From: Acidovorax sp.
GTDB taxonomy: Bacteria; Pseudomonadota; Gammaproteobacteria; Burkholderiales; Burkholderiaceae_C
Reading direction: 5' to 3'
Assembly: GCA_030150585.1 (NCBI GenBank)
Contig: JASLFM010000417.1
Location: forward strand, 1-10,127
Length of the DNA stretch: 10,127 nucleotides
A program made the position numbers and the translations under genes. Shown piece after piece: positions 6,090-10,127 of the stretch (position 1 is its first letter; every line of letters starts with the position of its first letter). Below the pieces are notes generated by a model that did not search any database, was not told the origin of the DNA, and saw only the letters and a program-made list of their open reading frames with translations.

Positions 6090-6800
6090 ATGACCACCTC
6101 CACCCAACCGGAATCCGCAGCCAAGAAGGACGTCACCAAGCTCCAGCGCGCCATCGTCGATGGCCTGGAGGACGTCAAGGCCCAAGACATCCAGGTCTTC
6201 AATACCGAGCACCTCTCGCCGCTGTTCGAGCGGGTCATCGTGGCAACCGGCAGCTCCAACCGCCAAACCAAGGCCCTGGCCGCGAGCGTGCGCGACGCTG
6301 TGCGCGAGGCGGGCTTCACCAAGCCGCGCACCGAGGGCGAGGAAAACGGCGAGTGGATCATCGTGGACTGCGGCCAGGCCGTGGCGCACATCATGCAGCC
6401 CGCGATCCGCCAGTACTACCGCCTGGAGGAAATCTGGGGCGACAAGCCTGTGCGTCTGAAGCTGGGCGCAGCCAAGCCGCGCAAGGTCACCGCGTCGGAG
6501 GACGCTAGCGCCTCGGCGCCCGCCGCACGCAAGGCACCCGCCAAGAAGGCGGCCACCAAGGCACCCGCCAAGCCCACTGCCAAGAAGGCCCCGGCCAAGA
6601 CCGCCGAGAAGACGGCAGCCAAGCCCGTTGCCAAGAAACCTGTCGCGAAGAAGGCCCCAGCCAAGGCGCCTGTCAAGACCGTGGTGGTCAAGCCCGCCGC
6701 GAAGAAGGCCTCTCCCAAGCCCGCAGCCAAGAAGCCTGTAGCCAAGAGGCCTGCGGCGAAGAAGCCGGCCGCCAAGAAGGCGCCCGCGCGCAAGCCTTGA
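6090..6800 (+). CDS. rsfS: Ribosomal silencing factor RsfS with a Lys/Ala/Pro-rich C-terminal tail
   Basis: RsfS (Iojap/YbeB) binds ribosomal protein uL14 and blocks joining of the 30S and 50S subunits when nutrients are scarce. The RsfS domain covers about residues 15-125 of 236: KLQRAIVDGLEDVKAQDI (17-34), VATGSSNRQTKALA (51-64), GEWIIVDCGQAVAHIMQP (87-104) and YYRLEEIWGDKP (109-120). Typical RsfS proteins end near here (about 105-130 aa). This one continues about 107 residues in a histone H1-like tail of AKKPA/AKKAP repeats. I prefer the ATG at 6090 because homologues begin shortly before KDVTKLQRAI and the candidate promoter overlaps the alternative ATG at 6048. No clear Shine-Dalgarno is visible. 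It overlaps rlmH by 4 nt (TTGA). Confidence 0.95.
   Translation: MTTSTQPESAAKKDVTKLQRAIVDGLEDVKAQDIQVFNTEHLSPLFERVIVATGSSNRQTKALAASVRDAVREAGFTKPRTEGEENGEWIIVDCGQAVAHIMQPAIRQYYRLEEIWGDKPVRLKLGAAKPRKVTASEDASASAPAARKAPAKKAATKAPAKPTAKKAPAKTAEKTAAKPVAKKPVAKKAPAKAPVKTVVVKPAAKKASPKPAAKKPVAKRPAAKKPAAKKAPARKP
6477..6797 (+). repeat. Low-complexity AKKPA/AKKAP-coding repeat (RsfS tail)
   Basis: This stretch codes for residues 130-236 of RsfS. It contains eight AKK motifs (A151, A164, A181, A186, A204, A213, A223, A228), alternating with Pro-Ala and broken once by a VKTVVVK segment near 196. The tail is highly basic and almost free of acidic or aromatic residues, like histone H1-type bacterial proteins. 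Repetition is stronger at the protein level than at the DNA level, so slippage-driven length variation between strains is plausible but not shown. Confidence 0.85.
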
Positions 6801-7264
6801 AGCTGCTCATCGTGGCCGTGGGTCAGCGTGTGCCCGACTGGGCGCAGACGGCCTACGACGACTACGCCAAGCGCTTTCCGCCCGAACTCAAGGTCGAGCT
6901 CAAGGCCGTCAAGACCGAGCCACGTGGCTCCAAGACGCTGGTGACGCTCTACGCGGCGGAGCGCGAGCGCATCGAGGCGGCCATTCCACGCGGCACGCGC
7001 GTGGTGGCGCTCGACGAGCGCGGTACCAACCTCACCACCAAGGCCCTGGCCCAGCGCCTGAAAGACTGGCAGCTGAGCGGCGACGATGTGGCCCTCGTGA
7101 TCGGCGGGCCCGATGGGCTTGATCCAGCCTTCCGCCAGGCCGCGCACGAGCGCATCCGCCTCTCCGACCTGACGCTGCCGCATGCCATGGTGCGCGTGCT
7201 GCTCATCGAGCAGCTCTACCGTGCCTGGTCGGTCAACGCGGGCCACCCCTACCACCGCGAGTGA
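6797..7264 (+). CDS. rlmH: 23S rRNA (pseudouridine-1915-N3)-methyltransferase RlmH
   Basis: Methylates pseudouridine 1915 in helix 69 of 23S rRNA on assembled 70S ribosomes, using SAM. The 155 aa equal the E. coli protein in length. The SPOUT-fold SAM-binding loop VIGGPDGLD lies at 101-109, and the C-terminal knot region LPHAMVRVLLIEQLYRAW (127-144) ends in the family-typical HPYHRE. I chose the TTG at 6797 because the family starts MKLLIVAVG and no ATG or GTG fits. TTG shares bases with the rsfS stop (TTGA), so translation is probably coupled to rsfS. Its position after rsfS is conserved widely in bacteria; both act on the large ribosomal subunit. The maf start follows after 3 nt. Confidence 0.97.
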   Translation: MKLLIVAVGQRVPDWAQTAYDDYAKRFPPELKVELKAVKTEPRGSKTLVTLYAAERERIEAAIPRGTRVVALDERGTNLTTKALAQRLKDWQLSGDDVALVIGGPDGLDPAFRQAAHERIRLSDLTLPHAMVRVLLIEQLYRAWSVNAGHPYHRE

Positions 7265-7267
7265 CGA

Positions 7268-7870
7268 ATGCCGGGCTTTATCTACCTTGCTTCGCAAAGC
7301 CCGCGCCGCCGCCAGCTGCTCGACCAGCTCGGCGTGCGCCATGAACTGCTGCTGCCCAGCCCCGACGAGGATGCCGAATCCATCGAGGCCGTGCTGCCCG
7401 GCGAAGCGCCCACTGCCTATGTGGAGCGCGTGACGGGTCTCAAGCTCGATGCGGCCGTGGCGCGCCATGCGCAGCGGGGGCTCGCACCCGCCCCCATCCT
7501 GTGCTCCGACACCACGGTGGCGCTGGGCCGCACGATCTACGGCAAGCCCGAGGACGCGCAGGATGCCGCGCGCATGCTGGCTGAACTGTCGGGGCGCGAG
7601 CACCGCGTGCTCACCGCCGTGGCGCTGCAGGTGGGGCCCAAGCGCCTCACGGCGCTGTCGGTCTCGCGCGTGCGCTTCGCGGCCATGACAAGCGCGCAGA
7701 TCGGCGCCTACGTGGCCAGCGGCGAGCCCATGGGCAAGGCGGGGGCCTACGGTATCCAGGGCCCAGTGGCGCAGTACGTGGAGAACCTCAACGGCAGCTA
7801 CACCGGCATCATGGGGCTGCCACTCTACGAGACCGCGCAGTTGCTGCGCGCTGCGGGAGTGATCGGCTAG
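7268..7870 (+). CDS. maf: Maf family nucleoside triphosphate pyrophosphatase (YhdE type, dTTP/UTP)
   Basis: Hydrolyses non-canonical or excess nucleoside triphosphates to the monophosphate and pyrophosphate, a house-cleaning role in the cytoplasm; Maf is also linked to arrest of cell division. The 200-aa protein has the N-terminal motif LASQSPRRRQLL (7-18), the catalytic aspartate in SDTTVALG (D81), GKPEDAQDAARML (92-104) and the signature GKAGAYGIQG (156-165) followed by GSYTGIMGLPLYET (176-189). The KAGAYGIQG form is typical of the YhdE subfamily (dTTP/UTP) rather than YceF (m7GTP), which has a different sequence here. The ATG is 3 nt after the rlmH stop, so rsfS, rlmH and maf probably form one operon. 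Subfamily is inferred from motif spelling. Confidence 0.95.
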   Translation: MPGFIYLASQSPRRRQLLDQLGVRHELLLPSPDEDAESIEAVLPGEAPTAYVERVTGLKLDAAVARHAQRGLAPAPILCSDTTVALGRTIYGKPEDAQDAARMLAELSGREHRVLTAVALQVGPKRLTALSVSRVRFAAMTSAQIGAYVASGEPMGKAGAYGIQGPVAQYVENLNGSYTGIMGLPLYETAQLLRAAGVIG

Positions 7871-7880
7871 CTTAGGCGGT

Positions 7881-8185
7881 GTGCTCCGCGAGCCGCGAAG
7901 CGTGGGGGATGTGGATCTCGCGCTGGCTTATGCGGATCGGGCCCTGGCTTTCCAGCGCGCGGAGCCCGGCATCAACGCCGCCCAGGGGGCGGGCGCTTGC
8001 GCCGGTATACCGCTGGCCCACCGCGAACACGCGGCCACGCTGGTGTTCGCGACCGGCCTCCTGCGCGATGGTGGCGAAGTGGTGCTCGACTGTCACGCGC
8101 TGGCGCGCCCGCGGCAGACCGTGGTGATCTACATGGGGGGCTGCGCCAGCAACTGCTGAAAGGGGTGCAGGCTGCGGCCGTCTGA
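7881..8185 (+). pseudogene. Decayed C-terminal fragment of uroporphyrinogen-III C-methyltransferase (cobA/cysG-like)
   Basis: This stretch in the 366-bp gap between maf and rng encodes a recognisable piece of the SUMT (CobA/CysG C-domain) family, the SAM-dependent enzyme that makes precorrin-2 for siroheme or cobalamin. In the frame of 7881 one reads PGINAAQGAGACAGIPLAHR (from 7965) and then LARPRQTVVIYMGG, which follow the family patterns PGITAA.G..AY.GIPLTHR and LA...QT.V.YMG. The usual TGH is TGL here. The frame stops at 8159. Shifting by one base in the six-G run (8135-8140) restores GLRQQLLKGVQAAAV up to 8185, as expected for the next family segment. The N-terminal catalytic half is absent, several residues before PGINAA seem deleted, and residues 1-20 are unrecognised. 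A functional protein is very unlikely. Confidence 0.75.
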
Positions 8186-8215
8186 ATCTTGGGCGGCCGG
8201 TTTCGGGCATCATCA

Positions 8216-8236
8216 GGGCTTCATTTGGCGAAGCCC
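8216..8236 (+). promoter_or_regulatory. Leader hairpin touching the rng start codon
   Basis: GGGCTTC (8216-8222) and GAAGCCC (8230-8236) form a perfect 7-bp stem with a 7-nt loop, and the ATG of rng begins at the very next base. Any Shine-Dalgarno would have to be inside the structure; none of consensus type is visible. It could limit translation initiation or be a target for autoregulation by the RNase. This is inference from position alone. Confidence 0.45.
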
Positions 8237-9724
8237 ATGCAACAAGACATTCTCATCAACTGGTCACCCCAGGAAACGCGCGTGGCGGTGGTCGAAAACG
8301 GCGCCGTACAAGAGCTGCACGTAGAGCGCACGCTGGAGCGTGGCCTGGTCGGCAATATCTACCTGGGAAAGGTTTCGCGCGTGCTGCCGGGCATGCAGTC
8401 GGCCTTCATTGACATCGGCCTGGAGCGCGCGGCCTTCCTGCACGTGGCGGATGTGTGGCAGCGCCAGGAAGGCGGCGAGGCGCCCATGTTCGCGCGCAAG
8501 AACGAACAGCAGCTGCCCATCGAAAAGCAGGTGTTCGAAGGCCAGTCGCTCATGGTGCAGGTCATCAAGGACCCGATTGGCACCAAGGGCGCGCGGCTGT
8601 CCACGCAGATCAGCATTGCCGGGCGGCTGCTCGTTTTCCTGCCGCAGGACGACCATGTGGGCGTATCGCAGAAGATTCCGGCCGACGAGCGGGACGCGCT
8701 GCGTGCGCGGCTGCAGGCCCTGGTGGGTGACAAATCCACGGGCGGCGGGGGCGGCTTCATCCTGCGCACCAACGGCGAAGACGCGAGCGACGCCGAGCTG
8801 ACCGAAGACATCGCCTACCTGCGCAAGACCTGGGCCCGCATCAAGGAGGCGGCGGTGCGCCAGCCGCCCATGTCGCTGCTGCACCAGGACCTGAGTCTGC
8901 TGCAGCGTGTGCTGCGCGACCTTGTGGGCGAGGAGACGCAGAGCATCCGCATCGATTCGCGCGAGCAGTTCGCGGCGCTGCAGTCCTTCGGGCGCGAATT
9001 CATGCCTGCTGCAGCGGCCAAGCTGCAGCTCTACAAGGGTGAGCGGCCGATCTTCGATCTCTATGCCATCGACGAGGAAATTGCCCGCGCGCTGGGCCGG
9101 CGCGTCGAGCTGAAATCGGGCGGCTATCTCATCGTGGACCAGACTGAGGCACTTACCACCATCGACGTGAACACGGGTGGCTATGTGGGTGCGCGCAATT
9201 TTGACGACACCATCTTCAAGACCAACCTGGAGGCGGCGGGCTCCATCGCGCGCCAGCTGCGGCTGCGCAATCTGGGCGGCATCGTGATCGTGGACTTCAT
9301 CGACATGGCGCGCGACGACCACCAGGCCTCCGTGCTCGCGGAGTTCAAGAAGAAGCTCGCGCGCGACCGCGTCAAGACCATGCTGGGAGGTTTTTCCCAA
9401 CTGGGCCTGGTGGAAATGACGCGCAAGCGCACCCGCGAATCGCTGGCCCACATGCTTTGCGAACCGTGCCCCACCTGCCACGGCGTGGGCGAGGTGAAGA
9501 CTGCCCGCACCGTGTGCTACGACATCCTGCGCGAGGTGCTGCGCGAGGCGCGCCAGTTCAATCCACGCGAGTTCCGCGTGATCGCGTCGCCCAAGGTGGT
9601 GGAGCTGTTCCTCGACGAGGAGAGCCAGCATCTGGCGGGCCTGTCGGACTTCATCGGCAAGCCGATCTCGCTGCAGGCCGAGAGTGCGATGGGGCAGGAG
9701 CAGTACGACATCGTCCTGCTTTGA
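8237..9724 (+). CDS. rng: Ribonuclease G (RNase E/G family)
   Basis: An endoribonuclease that cuts single-stranded AU-rich RNA, matures the 5' end of 16S rRNA and takes part in mRNA decay. With the ATG at 8237 it has 495 aa, near the 489 of E. coli RNase G, and it lacks the long C-terminal scaffold of RNase E. The S1 domain covers about residues 38-125 (GNIYLGKVSRVLPGMQSAF at 39-57). The metal-binding aspartates are D310 (TIDVNTGGYVG) and D353 (VDFIDM), 43 residues apart as Asp303 and Asp346 in RNase E. The zinc-link is CPTC (C411, C414). The alternative upstream start TTG at 8189 would add 16 residues not expected for the family, whereas MQQDILINWSPQETRVAV fits. It follows maf after a 366-bp gap containing a pseudogene, so it probably has its own promoter, which I could not place. 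Confidence 0.97.
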   Translation: MQQDILINWSPQETRVAVVENGAVQELHVERTLERGLVGNIYLGKVSRVLPGMQSAFIDIGLERAAFLHVADVWQRQEGGEAPMFARKNEQQLPIEKQVFEGQSLMVQVIKDPIGTKGARLSTQISIAGRLLVFLPQDDHVGVSQKIPADERDALRARLQALVGDKSTGGGGGFILRTNGEDASDAELTEDIAYLRKTWARIKEAAVRQPPMSLLHQDLSLLQRVLRDLVGEETQSIRIDSREQFAALQSFGREFMPAAAAKLQLYKGERPIFDLYAIDEEIARALGRRVELKSGGYLIVDQTEALTTIDVNTGGYVGARNFDDTIFKTNLEAAGSIARQLRLRNLGGIVIVDFIDMARDDHQASVLAEFKKKLARDRVKTMLGGFSQLGLVEMTRKRTRESLAHMLCEPCPTCHGVGEVKTARTVCYDILREVLREARQFNPREFRVIASPKVVELFLDEESQHLAGLSDFIGKPISLQAESAMGQEQYDIVLL

Positions 9725-9746
9725 GGTTCCCGCCCTGTCTCAGGCG

Positions 9747-9773
9747 CCGCGCGCTTTCTTCGGGCGTGCGCGG
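9747..9773. terminator. Possible hairpin between convergent rng and rnk
   Basis: CCGCGCGC (9747-9754) pairs with GTGCGCGG (9766-9773), 8 bp with one G-T wobble and an 11-nt loop, in the 51-bp gap between two convergent genes. A shared transcription end is expected here, but neither strand has the U-tract of an intrinsic terminator. Weak support. Confidence 0.3.
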
Positions 9774-9775
9774 GC

Positions 9776-10127
9776 CTACAGGTGGAAATCGCCCGCGGCT
9801 TCCGGTTGGTAAAGCACCTTCCTGATCCGAATATGGCAGGTCCGGTTTGGAATCCGCCAGCTGAAGGCATCGCCCTCCTTGTAGCCCAGGATCGCGGTGC
9901 CGATGCCGGAGCAAACCGATAGTTTCCCGGCACGGTCGTCCGCATCCTCCGGGTAGACCAGCGCAACCTCCACCGCCTGGTCGTCGACCTCCAGCAAGGC
10001 CTTGGAGTTCATCGTGACGACATCTTCCGCCACCTGCCGTGGATCGACGACGATGGCGCGCTCGATCTCGTGCTCCAGCTCAAAAATATCCGCGCCCTCG
10101 CCGAGCTCCACCAGGCTCTTGAGGCGG
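9776..10127 (-). CDS. rnk: Rnk-like regulator (GreA/GreB C-terminal domain), N-terminus outside the window
   Basis: The last 116 codons of a protein with the GreA/GreB-type FKBP-like domain. Rnk (regulator of nucleoside diphosphate kinase) binds RNA polymerase through this domain, with a short coiled coil at the N-terminus. Here one sees LEHEIERAIVVDPRQVAEDV, then the hallmark DVVTMNSKALL, then LSVCSGIGTAILGYKEGD and the ending YQPEAAGDFHL, which closely follows the C-terminus of E. coli Rnk (YQPEAAGDYLL). The frame stays open to the right edge, so the start is not visible and no true initiation codon is claimed. It is convergent with rng, 51 bp apart. A general GreA/GreB-domain annotation is the alternative; the C-terminal ending favours Rnk. 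Confidence 0.88.
   Translation of the reverse strand, partial: RLKSLVELGEGADIFELEHEIERAIVVDPRQVAEDVVTMNSKALLEVDDQAVEVALVYPEDADDRAGKLSVCSGIGTAILGYKEGDAFSWRIPNRTCHIRIRKVLYQPEAAGDFHL

Noticed and set aside
6416..7603. A 395-codon open frame on the minus strand opposite rsfS tail, rlmH and maf
   Set aside because: It mirrors the Lys/Ala repeat as a Phe/Ala/Gly repeat and spans three real genes; no family is recognised.
7872..8213. A 113-codon minus-strand open frame in the maf-rng gap
   Set aside because: The plus strand of the same stretch shows clear methyltransferase motifs, so this frame is better explained as the reverse of a pseudogene. No family is recognised in it.
8189..8236. TTG at 8189 as the start of rng
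   Set aside because: The added 16 residues do not look like RNase G and the ATG at 8237 gives the usual N-terminus. The TTG version would also translate through the leader hairpin.
8264..9631. A 455-codon open frame on the minus strand opposite rng
   Set aside because: Antisense shadow of a clearly recognised RNase G gene; composition is His/Ala/Gln/Leu-rich and shows no domain.

Overview
The window looks like a chromosomal housekeeping segment from a high-GC betaproteobacterium. It most resembles Comamonadaceae (Acidovorax-like) in the order Burkholderiales. I infer this from the uniform GC-rich codon use, the order yebC-purD-hemF-...-rsfS-rlmH-maf-rng, and the character of the proteins. 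No database search was possible, so the genus is a guess. I see no transposase, phage gene, tRNA, rRNA or CRISPR array.

Left part, minus strand (1-2884): three genes read right to left. They are a HerA-like/DUF853 (YjgR) ATPase, a crotonase-fold protein that keeps the three acidic residues of dienoyl-CoA isomerase, and the start of a PLP-dependent threonine / 3-hydroxyaspartate dehydratase-type enzyme cut by the window edge. A degenerate stem-loop repeat lies between the last two. A 78-bp divergent region (2885-2962) separates this group from the plus-strand genes.

Middle and right, plus strand (2963-9724): yebC (GTG start), purD and hemF are tightly packed; purD and hemF overlap by ATGA. 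A 182-bp gap follows, where related bacteria often carry nadD. It holds a long GC-rich hairpin, two -10-like boxes and a repeated 11-mer. Next come rsfS with a long Lys/Ala/Pro-rich tail, rlmH (TTG start overlapping the rsfS stop) and maf. The 366-bp gap between maf and rng contains a decayed, frameshifted remnant of a uroporphyrinogen-III methyltransferase gene (cobA/cysG type). It ends in a perfect 7-bp hairpin that touches the rng start codon. A convergent, partial rnk-like gene closes the window.

Functionally the plus-strand block mixes translation and ribosome quality factors (yebC, rsfS, rlmH), RNA maturation and decay (rng), nucleotide biosynthesis and cleansing (purD, maf) and heme synthesis (hemF). 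I found no convincing new multi-gene system. The points most worth a second look are the RsfS tail, the structured hemF-rsfS gap without nadD, the methyltransferase pseudogene, and the rng leader hairpin.
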